Shown in pieces: positions 32,399-43,685 of a stretch of 64,000 bases of DNA. The DNA lies in assembly GCA_009746045.1 (NCBI GenBank), contig RPFO01000072.1, forward strand, positions 4,760,745 to 4,824,744, read 5' to 3'. The stretch is from Mesostigma viride. Lineage: Eukaryota > Streptophyta > Mesostigmatophyceae > Mesostigmatales > Mesostigmataceae. The notes under the pieces were generated by a model that was not told the origin of the DNA, searched no databases, and saw nothing but the letters and a program-made list of their open reading frames with translations. Each line of letters starts with the position of its first letter. Position 1 is the first letter of the stretch. A program made the position numbers and the translations under genes.

Positions 32399-33682
32399 TT
32401 GTGTCTGTGGTTGCCAGCCATGGCCGACTCCCATCCTGAGGGGACACCCAGGCCACCTGCACGAACCCAAGAGGACGTGAGGGCTACGTATGTCTTTCAG
32501 CACGACTACGCTGGCCCCAGAGCCACGGGCCCTTCGATCCAGGAAGACGCTGGGTTCGTGGAAGCCCATTTTCTCAATCTGTTCCAGCGTATGGTACATG
32601 ATCAGCAACGGCACGAGCAGCGTCACGGGGCCTTGATAACCAGGTTGATTAATGTGGAGGGTCTGGTTACTCAGATGGCAGAACACTTGAGGGCTGGGCA
32701 CATTCCAACTGTGGGTTCTGCTGTGCCTGCAGTTTCTGAGGCTCCAGTAGCTCAGGAGGCTATCCCCACCCCGGTGGTCTCAGTCCCCTCTCCTACGGAG
32801 GCTCCTCCACCCCCTAAGGTGGTGGTACACTTGCCCAGGTCAGTTGTCCCAACAAAACAGGTGGAGCAGTTCTTGGACCACCGTAATTGTGCTCCTGGAC
32901 AGTGCGAGTGGTGTAAATCCTTGTACACAGCCATGCAGGCATTGGATCAGACAGTGGTGGAGGAGGGTGAACTAGTACCTGAGGGTATGGTAGAGTTGGC
33001 CCTTGACTGTCTGCCCCCCAGTCTCTGTGAGATTGGGTCACCTATGGTGGCTTACATTATGCACACCGTCTTTGCAGTGTACCCGTGGCCTTCGTTTGAC
33101 ATGAGGCCGGTGGAGGGCCAGGACTTGATGGAGGCTCTGCCCAGTGACCTGAGACTCGCCTTTGCAGGGCTCAAGCCAGTTGGATATTCCCAGACCTACA
33201 CTGAGCTACTTGAGCAGGCTGTCAAGCAGGGAGAGTTTGACCTTACTCCGTCGTCCAACTGCTCTGTGATGTCTTGTTTTCCACACAAGGACAGCACAGT
33301 CTTTGTGGGGCTGCAGTTACCAAAGTTCCCTAACGAGCTGAGGGCCAGGCTCACACCTTTGAGGGTGCTGGTACCCATCTTGGGCGCCAGGTGGGGGCCT
33401 ATCAAGGCCTTTCTACAGCTGTGGTGGGCCTATAGCAGCTGGCTATGTCGCCATAAGACTGCCAGTGGCTGGGTCTTCGATCCCCTCCGACAGGCTGTGG
33501 TCACTCTGTCCTACCCTGCCCAGTGCAGTAGGTTTTCAGCTGAGTTGGGCAAGGCTGCTGAGACCTGCTTGGATATTCAGGTCAGCAGGAACTGGCCAGA
33601 TCTGGTGTCCATGGTGGAGCATTTCCCAGTGTTTGGAACGAGGGGGAAGGATATGAAGAAGGGGGATTGGTTCACTCTGTGA
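32399..33682 (+). CDS. uncharacterised extra ORF downstream of pol
   Basis: An uninterrupted 427-codon frame (an internal ATG at 32420 opens MADSHPEGTP) begins 28 bases after the pol stop, inside the LTRs. It has an acidic/His-rich helical N-terminus (FQRMVHDQQRHEQRHGALIT), a Pro/Val hinge around residues 100-140, and a CxxC pair (CAPGQCEWC). The globular part is Trp-rich (LQLWWAYSSWLC). I see no signal peptide, membrane segment or known catalytic motif, so it is not an obvious envelope gene. It is the only long frame of the element free of shifts, which argues for function or recent acquisition. Confidence 0.7.
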   Translation: MCLWLPAMADSHPEGTPRPPARTQEDVRATYVFQHDYAGPRATGPSIQEDAGFVEAHFLNLFQRMVHDQQRHEQRHGALITRLINVEGLVTQMAEHLRAGHIPTVGSAVPAVSEAPVAQEAIPTPVVSVPSPTEAPPPPKVVVHLPRSVVPTKQVEQFLDHRNCAPGQCEWCKSLYTAMQALDQTVVEEGELVPEGMVELALDCLPPSLCEIGSPMVAYIMHTVFAVYPWPSFDMRPVEGQDLMEALPSDLRLAFAGLKPVGYSQTYTELLEQAVKQGEFDLTPSSNCSVMSCFPHKDSTVFVGLQLPKFPNELRARLTPLRVLVPILGARWGPIKAFLQLWWAYSSWLCRHKTASGWVFDPLRQAVVTLSYPAQCSRFSAELGKAAETCLDIQVSRNWPDLVSMVEHFPVFGTRGKDMKKGDWFTL

Positions 33683-35830
33683 AGGGTTCCAGGATGGTTG
33701 GAGATGGGCTGTGGAGTGAGGTGGGGATCCAGAATGGAGGCGACCAGTTCTGATGTCCAGTCCAGATTTCCAGCAATGACAGTTCTGAGTTCATGGTAGA
33801 TTTGCAGTTGTATTATCCAGGCATGGTTGCCTGTGTGTTAGTCACTTGATGACATTTCATCTGTGGGTGAATTTGTCTTATTCAGGGTTGACATGATCAG
33901 ATGATACTGAGATAGGAGGCCCTTTGGGGATGTAAAAACCCACTTGCTTGTCCCAAGAGGTGGTGGACTTCCTGTTTATTGTTGTGTTGTTTTGTGGAGG
34001 TTGTTGTTTTATTCTTCTTGGCTTCTAGTGTTAATCAGCCGGCCGTCCTAAATTTAGGACTTCGTCCTAAAAAGTCCTAAGGTCACTATAACTGAGGTAC
34101 TGGGCAGGGGGGGTCACTATATGGTCCATACCCCTAGTGGACCGTGACCTCCAAGATGTACTCTACCCGTGATACCGGTACATCGTACCCGGATTCCGTA
34201 CCGGGTACCGGGTAGATGCGCGGGAATGTACGTACCTCGACCAAAAATACAGAGATTTTGGGCCAAAAAAGTGGGTGCGGGAATGATGTGCGGCGGATAT
34301 GGCGACCTGACAAATATGGGCGGCATTTTCACGTGAGCTTATCGTTTTGGGCGCCCAGTAGCAAGAACGAAAGCTTGGTACTTATGCTTAAAGGGTCTTA
34401 ATTTGGTTACGAAATTATTTGCGTTTGCATGTGTAGCACGGCTGCTCAACATGAGTAGGTCACAGATCGCCTGCGCCCGGACGGTCGATTTTGAGCACAA
34501 ACATGTCAGTGCGTGAGGAAAGGTTGCCCGCAGCAGGCCAGGCAGTTTTTGCGCTTGATTTTAATCGTAGTATAGAGTTTGGAAACGGTATATCTGACAA
34601 GGGAGCGCCCGGGCCTGGGTGTTCTTGCCCGAAGTTTACTGTCGACCATTTTACAGAACGTCAAGGCTGGGTAGCGAGCGCACGTGACAGGACTTGTCTT
34701 TTGATCTCTCTTGGGCCTAGAACAATGCTCCGGCGTGTCTTACGTTACTTTCGAACCATTTTGTAAGTTTGGCTGCGTTCTTGTGCCGGAAAGCTGGCTG
34801 GCTGCGGATATCCGCGATTCTTAATGCATCCACCTGGACGTGGCGACGTAACAAGCAGGTTTGTGCCGGGTTCTCTCTGTGGTTAGGTGTAAGGGGTAGC
34901 GTAGTCGTAGCAGTAAGTCTCAGCCGGCTATGCCTGAAAGACAGGACAGTTTCTGTGCATGTACATGGCTTACGTAGTTGGTTTACGGCATGTACCTTCT
35001 ATCGTCGCAAGCTTCCTTGTTCGCTGCTGCCAAGTTACGCATGCTTCCCAGCTATGTTACGGTTGCGTTCATTATCAGCCATGGGCCCATTGCTTGCAGT
35101 TGTTCTAGCTGTTCTTATGCTGCCTATATGTGATGCTTTTACAGCTCCCCCCCCCCCCTAGAATGCATGCAAAGTGTGGCATGTTGGACAGTGCCCTTTA
35201 ACAACTTCATCTGGCTGCTATCCTGTGTAAGTTGCCATACAAATGTGGTGTCCTCTCCTTCCTGGGTGGTGGCCAGCATGCCCGTGACATTAAACAAGCT
35301 ATGGTATATGCTTGGAGAGAGTTTGCCGTAAGGGGTGGGTCATGTTCAAGCCAGGCAACCTCAGCAACCATACAACCTTATATTGCATGATCTGCCCCAT
35401 CTGTGACACCGTTAGGCACGCGTATATATACGTGCAGCCACAGCACGGTACGGCCTTGTTATACGCTGCCCCACCTCCCCAAGGCCGCGTAGGGTCCCGT
35501 GGGGCCCTGAGGATTGGTAAGAAGCTCATGGGACTGTGTGGGTGGCGTGGTGATGGGTGATATACATGGTGGTCCTAAAAAGTCCTAGTTTCAATTTTGG
35601 GCCATTTTTTTCGTTCCAGGTCTCCCATGGGGCAGGGCCAGTTTTGGTACTAAACGTCGTTATTTGAACCTAGGTCTTTGATAGAAATTAAAAAACTATA
35701 TTATTTCTCAGTGGCACAAATGGCAGGGTCAAATGTTACTGTTTACATGATTAAATACGCATTCCCCAGCGTCCTAAATTTAGGACTTTTTGCAGGCTTT
35801 TGGACACTAGGAACTGGGAGTTCCTGTTTT
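33683..35830. other. 2.1-kb non-coding region before 3' LTR
   Basis: Mostly non-coding. The palindrome GTCCTAAATTTAGGAC occurs at 34045-34060 and 35771-35786, with further GTCCTAAAAAGTCCTA copies just inside. It may bracket a nested insertion of about 1.74 kb. Within it, 35055-35161 encodes a signal-peptide-like MLRLRSLSAMGPLLAVVLAV segment ending in prolines and a stop. Confidence 0.45.
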
Positions 35831-35842
35831 GAGGGGGAGATA
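35831..35842 (+). other. polypurine tract
   Basis: gagggggaga directly precedes the 3' LTR start, where plus-strand DNA synthesis of LTR elements is primed. Confidence 0.8.
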
Positions 35843-36545
35843 TGTAACAACCAAATGTTACATCCAAAGTTTTCCTACTGTGGAATCTTATTATGAGTTC
35901 TTTAGGACAATTATTTGAGAAGTTAGGAGGCTTCGACGTCTGATGGATATTGGGCCTGCTGAGATCTGTCGAATCTATTGTTCTACCCTCATTGGTCGTG
36001 GCCTGATCCACGTAGGGTACTTTGCATGGTGTTGTTTAGTCAGTCATAGATTCTCTGCAGTACCGTTGTACCTGGTGGATTTGGTTCCAGGTCATTGAGA
36101 TTTCGTATGTGCTGGCTTTGTGTTGTGTGGAGGATTCGGAGGCTAAGATCTTATCTTGAGTGATCCTCACTTTTGATTGGTCCTTCCGGGTTAGGGTTGG
36201 ACGGATGCTGCGTGCACGATGACTTTTATCCTGTTTGTGGCGGCCGTGCATGTCTGCGTACGTGAGAGCTAAAGCTATGGTGTAATTCAAGGGTTTCCTT
36301 GTTTCATCAATCAAACAACCCTTGCCAAAAGTCAACTATAACTTCAACAGATAGTCGACTTGGATATAACTTGTCTGTTGTGTCTAACAAGGGTGGGGAC
36401 TCATTCCCTTAACTGTTGAAGATCCATCTTCATTGCTTCTCTGGACGTGAAGTTATCTGTCGCGACTCCAACCCAGGTATAAAGATCTTTTCACGCTAAT
36501 GTTGATACTGAGGCTGTTGCAAACACAACATTTTTAGTCGTTACA
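35843..36545 (+). repeat. 3' LTR
   Basis: 703 bp, matching the 5' LTR except within ttggacggatg and catgtctgcg. Followed by the GGATG target duplication. Confidence 0.95.
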
Positions 36546-36642
36546 GGATGGGATATCCATCCATCAAGGAATATGTGCTACATGATCTCCCAACGGAGGC
36601 ATGTTATAATTTAACTTTAATTTTTTTAAGTGGTTGGAAAAA

Positions 36643-37079
36643 ATTGTTATATTTATGGTCCCCCATCATAACTGGATTTTAATCTCATGCCTAGGTATGG
36701 TTAATTCCAGAAAAGTGCCCTTCCGGACCGTCATGTCCCCGTGGCTTCAGGGCCGGCTTAGCGCAGCCGCCAGGCTGCGTTGTGCGTCCTGCGAAGGAGC
36801 GTTTGCTCGTCATAATATTCCATGATAGCTTCGGAAAAATATATCAGCCGTGTGCGTCTTATTATAAAATTGTCATATTTATGGTCCCCTGTCATAACTG
36901 GATTTTTATCTCATGCCTAGGTATGGTTTCCAGAAAAGTGCCCTTTTGGACCGTCATGTCCCCGTGGTTTCAGGGCTTAGCGCAGCCGCCATGCAGGCTG
37001 CGTTGCGCGGAGGAGCGTTTGCTCGTCATAATATTGCATGATAGCTAATCGGGAAAATATATCAGCCGTGTGCGTCTTA
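36643..37079. repeat. 226-bp tandem duplication
   Basis: Two consecutive units start attgttatatttatggtcc (36643) and attgtcatatttatggtcc (36869). Each runs through ccgtcatgtccccgtgg, gcgcagccgcc and aaaatatatcagccgtgtgcgtctta. The second copy has small indels. Confidence 0.85.
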
Positions 37080-37145
37080 GAAAGACGAAGCGATTCTGAT
37101 ATTCACATGCAGCCGAATTCGGTGCCCGAACGTGAAAGTTATTAT

Positions 37146-39320
37146 GGGCTCCGCCGTCAGCCATGGCTACCTCGAGGCTCGTGGCTCGTGCCAACAGGGA
37201 CCAGACCGCCATGCAAGCCTTGCCTGCCAGCGGCTCTGCGGGTCGCCTACGAGCAAGCTGAGAAGGTCGACGCTCAGCAGATGGTCAAGGACTGGCTGCG
37301 CACCTACCAGCAGAAGAATGACGGCAAGGGGGCCTGGTTCTGGTACAAGCGCGGCCTCGGCCCACCCGGACGGCCTCGATCGGCCGACCCCACTCGCCAC
37401 GATGTACCGGGGGCACCGGCCAAGCGGCTCCGCACCTGGGCCGCGGCCACTGCAGAGGTCTTGGGGTCTGGGGACAGCTGCGCCGCCCTCGCCCTGCTAC
37501 CGGCCGCCGCCATATGCACCCGCCAGGCCGCCCTGGCAGGCGGCGCAGCCGGGCCCCCGGCCCCGCCCGGGTCAGCGGCGGACTACCTGGTCCCCGCGCT
37601 GACCGGCCCGCTCGGCGACCTATCCGACATGCGTGGCTTTCACCTCCCGCGAGGTCACTGAGGTGGTCCAGCGCCTGCGTTACAATGCAACCACAGGCTC
37701 CGACGAGATTCCGGCAGTGGACGTCGTGAAACTCGCCGCCAATTAAGTTTGAGGACACTGGCTGCCGGTGTCATGCAGCTCTTCCGGGACATCTGCAATC
37801 GCATTCTGCTGTCGTCGCAACCGCAACCAGCGGCCTGGCAACACACTTTTCGCACGATGCTGCGGTACAAAAACAAGGGGTTGCCCGCCGACCCCGGCAA
37901 CGACAGAGGGGTGTGCATCCAAAGTGCCTCCCTTAGTAGCTCAAGCTTCTCATGCGGCTCATCCTGAACCGCCTGCGCACTGCCCTGGACGGCCACCTCA
38001 GCCTGAGACTCAGCTCGGCTTCCGTCCAGGCCGCAACACAACACGTACGTACAAGTGCTCTTCGCTACTCGCCGCCTCGTGGAAGAACTGCACCGCCTCC
38101 AGCCTGGTGAGTCCCCTCGGCACCAATTGTGCTGGTGGACTTCATCAAAGCCTTCGATTCGGTTTTCTGGTCTGCGCTGTGCATGGGACAATGATCCTCA
38201 GCTCTGTTCCGGATCCCCCTCCGGCCCCCTTATTGCTGTCATCCACAACCTGTATGAAGGGCCCGCCACCTCGGTGCGCACTTCCTACGGGACCACGCCA
38301 CCATGCCCTTTACAGAAGGGTACGTGTGTGGCCGGGCTGCGTGCTCGCCATACCTGTTCATTATAGTGGTCGAATATACGTTACTAATGATTCAGGCGTG
38401 CAAGCGGTTTGCCCGCATTGTGGGTAGGGAACCAGGCGGGGTGCAGGTCGCCAACCATTTCTGGCATGGCGGCCGGGGCGGATTCAAACGGAGATTCGGC
38501 TAGCGGACCGATCATCTATGCAGATGACACCACCGGCCTCTTCGAGGACACAGCGCACGTGCAGACGTGGCTTGACTGCCTCGCAATCGAGGCCTGTGTG
38601 GTGGGGCTCCAGGTCACCAAGAAGACTGAGGCTCTGGCGATTGGGCTCACTCAGCGGCCACCGCCCGACCCGTCTTTCTACTTGATGGCTCTCGAACGTC
38701 CTGTATCGGAACCGCGCCAAGTTGCTGGGTAGCAGTAATTACTCCCCAGCTGCGAGGCCGACGTGGACCACCGCGTATCTCCCTCGCCTGGCACGCTTTC
38801 AACAGGACCTGTTGAAGGTCCTGGTGCTTCCTGTTCTTACGTACGGGGCCGAGACGTGGACTCTCACCGCCGACCCGTTGCCAACAAGCTGGACGGCGCG
38901 GTCACCGGTAACATGCTGCTGTCAATTTTCTGTGTAGGATACGCTGCTCATGTCCGCAAGGAGGACTTGTACCTAGGCATGCCACTTATCACCAGCACCA
39001 TCAAGCAGCGGCGCCTGTAGCTTGTAGGGCACTTAGCTCGCACCAACCAGGTAGACACCGCACGTGGCCCCTCCCCAGGGCTGCGCCCCGCTCAGCCGGG
39101 CAGGCACCTCCTTGCATGTGGGCCGGGCCCAGCCAGGTTAGACGCCACAAGGCCCGCACCTTCAAAGAGCAGCTCGTAGAGGACATGGGGGGCCTAGGCC
39201 TCTCTGTGATTTGGAAAAAGATGATGGACAAGGCCAAGTGGGCTCAGGTCATAGAGGACAACAACCCCCCTGCAGTGGGGAAGCTGCGCGTTTGCACACG
39301 TGGGAAGCATCGGCTAGACA
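37146..39320 (+). pseudogene. LINE ORF2 fragment, copy 2
   Basis: Heavily frameshifted ORF2 of the same family as copies 1 and 3. Recognisable pieces are the MLRYKNKG and NDRGVCIQSAS motif region (near 37857-37930), the AFDS-type catalytic motif near 38148, ACSPYLFIIVVEY (38338), IIYADDTTGLFED (38511), VLVLPVLTYGAETWTLT (38818) and HVRKEDLYLGMPLI. The opening around 37160-37740 is GC-rich with FWYKRGLGPPGRP. No copy in this window retains an endonuclease that I can recognise. Confidence 0.8.
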
Positions 39321-39398
39321 AGACCCCTAGGGTCGCGGGCACCATAGTAGCGGTAGGACTGTTTTTGTAGATAGCTTAGACCGGTAGGATTGCGTGTA

Positions 39399-41068
39399 CC
39401 CATCCATCCATCCATCCATCCATCCATCCATCCATCCATCCATCCATCCATCCATCCATCCATCCATCCATCCATCCATCCATCCATCCATCCATCCATC
39501 CATCCATCCATCCATCCATCCATCCATCCATCCATCCATCCATCCATCCATCCATCCATCCATCCATCCATCCATCCATCCATCCATCCATCCATCCATC
39601 CATCCATCCATCCATCCATCCATCCATCCATCCATCCATCCATCCATCCATCCATCCATCCATCCATCCATCCATCCATCCATCCATCCATCCATCCATC
39701 CATCCATCCATCCATCCATCCATCCATCCATCCATCCATCCATCCATCCATCCATCCATCCATCCATCCATCCATCCATCCATCCATCCATCCATCCATC
39801 CATCCATCCATCCATCCATCCATCCATCCATCCATCCATCCATCCATCCATCCATCCATCCATCCATCCATCCATCCATCCATCCATCCATCCATCCATC
39901 CATCCATCCATCCATCCATCCATCCATCCATCCATCCATCCATCCATCCATCCATCCATCCATCCATCCATCCATCCATCCATCCATCCATCCATCCATC
40001 CATCCATCCATCCATCCATCCATCCATCCATCCATCCATCCATCCATCCATCCATCCATCCATCCATCCATCCATCCATCCATCCATCCATCCATCCATC
40101 CATCCATCCATCCATCCATCCATCCATCCATCCATCCATCCATATCCATCCATATCCATCCATCCATCCATCCATCCATCCATCCATCCATCCATCCATC
40201 CATCCATCCATCCATCCATCCATCCATCCATCCATCCATCCATCCATCCATCCATCCATCCATCCATCCATCCATCCATCCATCCATCCATCCATCCATC
40301 CATCCATCCATCCATCCATCCATCCATCCATCCATCCATCCATCCATCCATCCATCCATCCATCCATCCATCCATCCATCCATCCATCCATCCATCCATC
40401 CATCCATCCATCCATCCATCCATCCATCCATCCATCCATCCATCCATCCATCCATCCATCCATCCATCCATCCATCCATCCATCCATCCATCCATCCATC
40501 CATCCATCCATCCATCCATCCATCCATCCATCCATCCATCCATCCATCCATCCATCCATCCATCCATCCATCCATCCATCCATCCATCCATCCATCCATC
40601 CATCCATCCATCCATCCATCCATCCATCCATCCATCCATCCATCCATCCATCCATCCATCCATCCATCCATCCATCCATCCATCCATCCATCCATCCATC
40701 CATCCATCCATCCATCCATCCATCCATCCATCCATCCATCCATCCATCCATCCATCCATCCATCCATCCATCCATCCATCCATCCATCCATCCATCCATC
40801 CATCCATCCATCCATCCATCCATCCATCCATCCATCCATCCATCCATCCATCCATCCATCCATCCATCCATCCATCCATCCATCCATCCATCCATCCATC
40901 CATCCATCCATCCATCCATCCATCCATCCATCCATCCATCCATCCATCCATCCATCCATCCATCCATCCATCCATCCATCCATCCATCCATCCATCCATC
41001 CATCCATCCATCCATCCATCCATCCATCCATCCATCCATCCATCCATCCATCCATCCATCCATCCATC
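39399..41068. repeat. 1.67-kb (CATC)n microsatellite
   Basis: About 417 tandem CATC units with essentially one interruption (two CATATC variants at 40141-40154). It directly follows LINE copy 2 and precedes the LINE-tail hairpin and TTAATTAA run, as the much shorter CATC tracts do in other copies. All reading frames through it are open only because four bases against a three-base code give a 12-base period without stops. Confidence 0.98.
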
Positions 41069-41130
41069 GGGGCTAATGCTCCGTGACTCCCCAACGGGAG
41101 CACGCATGCACATACAATTAATTAATTAAT
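41069..41130 (-). repeat. LINE tail hairpin and (TTAA)n
   Basis: gctccgtgactccccaacgg and the following gagcac are the inverse of the unit at 21453-21480. An attaattaatt run follows. Confidence 0.7.
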
Positions 41131-41319
41131 GCTGTTCAATACGTCGGGCCGCAACAACGCAAAAAAACTCCACCTATAAAATAGTAGCAGGATGCGATGG
41201 TATTGGGAAAATGGGCATGATGTCATGAGCTCTGTGCTGCCTGCCTAACTTATTCAACACACATTGTCTGCGCTAATTATCTCATTAATACTTATTTGTT
41301 CGACACTGAGACATCGATC

Positions 41320-41520
41320 GATTAATTGATTAATTATCACGTAGACTGCGTCATGTGGGTACCAATGAACGAGCACTGACCCCTGTACACAATGAGGAGG
41401 GAGGGTGCCCTAGCTTCTCTGACGGCCTCAAGTGGGCCGGCTCGGCCACAACAGAGCGCTCTCTCCGCATCATGGTGCGGGCGCACCTGTGGGTGCAATA
41501 AAGCTTCGGCATAGCAAAAG
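41320..41520. repeat. SINE-like repeat, copy 1
   Basis: Begins after attaattgattaattatcacg. Shares with 42665-42850 the blocks tgcgtca-gtgggt-ccaat, ccctagcttctc, aagtgggc and ctctccgca-catggtgcgggcgca. Tentatively a short interspersed element; the flanks are not resolved. Confidence 0.55.
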
Positions 41521-41747
41521 CATGGCGGATGCAGTAGTAAGGCTGCCCCAGTCATGGTCCATGCAGGGCCCATGCACAGATTAAGGCTTGGAACACATTT
41601 AGAGACATCGATCAGATCAGGACATGCAGACCTGCCAAATCCCTTTATACTATACCATCTTCGAACCCCTCCCGCCTTCCTACACAATTCAAGTGTCAAA
41701 GCATCCCCTACCTATAATCATGCCCGGTCGCTAATCTATAATCATTT

Positions 41748-43685
41748 TCATTTGTTACCACCTAGGTCCGCCCAGAATGCAGGCGAAGGAGCATCACGCC
41801 CATTCAGCCCCTGTGCCGTCATCCCCGCTGACGAGGGATAGGGGTACCCCCCAGCCGGATAACCTTCCGGCGGGTGTGGTGGCACCTGGCTCCCAACGTT
41901 ATGCCCCAGATGTACTATGGGCCCGGCGGCGGCGACCGGGAGAGCACGCGGCATCCCCACCGGGACCCCCATGACCGGGTACAACGGGACACTTGGCGCC
42001 GGCTCGGGCTCCGGTGTTGGCCTCGCGGGTGAGGATCGCGCCATCTGCGCGTTGATGTTCCGGAGCCGCCTCCGCCAGCTCACGAACAGGATGCACAGGA
42101 TGGTGGCCACGATGCCGACAGCGATCACCGACATCACGATGGACAGGCCCCACCCTGGGAACCCGCTGTTGCCGTCATGTGTGGGCATCCTCGTGCGCAC
42201 GATGCGGTTGCCGCCGTACAGCCCTTGCCTGGGCCCGGTGACCCTCACCCGGCCGACCCTCATCGCCTCCACTTGGGGTGCCGGCACGCCCGACCCTGTG
42301 TGCGCATACAGAGACCCACGCAGATGTAAAAGTAATGCAGATGCAGAGATGCATGTGCAGATAAATATACAAACTCTTACCTCCATTTCCGCCTACATTC
42401 ATTTCCATCCTGAATGACTCAACAAACGCGGATAAGGCATTACAGCAACTAGCTCGACTACTATGGTCAAGATTTTCCAGCTGTCTGGCCTGCGCTGGCT
42501 GTCTCATTCAGTCACGTCATGGTCACTATGGTATAGTAATGCCATGCCTGCGCTGGTTGTCTCATCGACACGCAAGCATGGAGGGATTGGATGACTGATG
42601 TCAGCGAATTAACAGCGACCATTCCCTCGTGGGCAACCATCACCACTGCAGCCTAAGGCCTGCAGTAAGTACACTTAATTAATACTGCGTCACGTGGGTG
42701 CCAATACAAAGTAAAGGAGCCTTCAACACCTGTACACCACGTGAAGGAGGGACAGCGCCCTAGCTTCTCCCACTGCCACAAGTGGGCAGGCCACAGTCTA
42801 GGCTCTCTCCGCAGCATGGTGCGGGCGCAACACTGTGCCCAGGGTGCGATACAACAGTAAGCGCACACGGGATGCATGTCACCGTCTCGCTAGCCCCCGT
42901 TCATTACGCATCCTACGCGTTGGGATGCATGTCACCGTCTCGCTATTACCTATCCCATGGATTAACTGTTAAATGGTCTCCTATCAGCCCTCCAAAAGTA
43001 GCTAATAGTACAGTGGCTCAAAGCCCGTGGCTAAACTGATGGTTGGACCTAGGCGAGCACGGTCCACCACCAAGCGTTACTACATACCGTCATAAGCCGC
43101 GCTATCGCCAACTTTATCATCAGCATCACCCTGCACGCGCCCCTGCAGCAGCCTCCTCACTCTTCGCCGCCCTCTCCCCATCGTCTCCTCCTCCCTCAAC
43201 CCTGCAGCAGCTCCAGTTGCTGGCGGGGGCGCCATCTCTGAAGCACCAACATTACCACCGCCGCCATTTATACCGCCGCTGCCATTACCACCGTTGCCAT
43301 TACCACCGCCGCCGCCATTGTCGCCTTTACCACCACTAGTGCGTCCTCCACCACAGCCACCCAGGAAACCAGCATCCTCAAGTGGCTTCCCATCATCCGG
43401 CAGCACACCGGTGGTTCTCGCGACCCCCACAGGCAGGAACGGTGATTCTCGCGACGGCCCCTTAGTGCCCAGCACATGGCCACGAAATGCCGTGATGAAC
43501 GCCAGCTGTCCACTGTTGAGTCCGCCACCGGCACCATTCCCGCCACCGCCATCATTGCCGTCATTGATGCCGTCGCCACCGGCATGGTCGGCCTGGCTCG
43601 CCCTGGACACGCTCGCGTCCACACGGTACACTCCCCCTGGCAGGGTGCCATGCGCGTACCAGAAGGGGCGCGGGACGACCGGTCC
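41748..43685 (-). CDS. Gly-rich single-pass membrane protein, last two exons
   Basis: Exon 43685-43088 follows a TTTGCAG acceptor and ends at a GTATGT donor. Exon 42295-41748 follows a GCACACAG acceptor. The phases agree (phase 1) and give 381 residues to a stop. The first exon starts GPVVPRPFWYAHGTLPGG, then has Gly/Asn-rich stretches around a segment with QLAFITAFRGHVLGTKG. The second has a membrane helix, LSIVMSVIAVGIVATILCIL, a basic stop-transfer RRRLR and a Pro/Tyr/Gly-rich tail. I infer a wall- or surface-associated type I protein. The family is not recognised. Confidence 0.55.
42665..42850. repeat. SINE-like repeat, copy 2
   Basis: Related to 41320-41520; starts after cacttaattaatactgcgtc. 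It lies in the intron of the 41748-43685 gene model. Confidence 0.55.

Larger units (their letters stand above)
25343..36545 (+). mobile_element. complete young chromovirus (Ty3/gypsy), 11.2 kb
   Basis: Two 703-bp LTRs (25343-26045, 35843-36545) begin TGTAACAACC and end GTCGTTACA. They differ at two positions that I found, so insertion is recent. The target duplication GGATG lies at 25338-25342 and 36546-36550. Inside are gag, protease, RT, RNase H, integrase with a C-terminal chromodomain, then an extra ORF and about 2.1 kb of non-coding DNA before a purine tract. Despite the young LTRs, pol needs several single-base shifts to read through. Confidence 0.95.

Noticed and set aside
34769-35161. 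A 130-codon ORF as an envelope gene of the chromovirus
   Set aside because: Only its last 35 codons look like a signal peptide and it stops at a poly-C run. It is too short and lies inside a probable nested insertion.
39314-41129. Five overlapping ORFs of 560-599 codons (PSIH and WMDG repeats)
   Set aside because: They are the (CATC)n array translated. A four-base repeat without stops is open in these frames on both strands and is not evidence of a gene.
42409-42437. A possible 29-base exon (after TCATTCAG, before GTAAGA) in the membrane-protein gene
   Set aside because: Inserted between exons 43088 and 42295 it brings a stop in the required phase; direct splicing of the two flanking exons is in frame.
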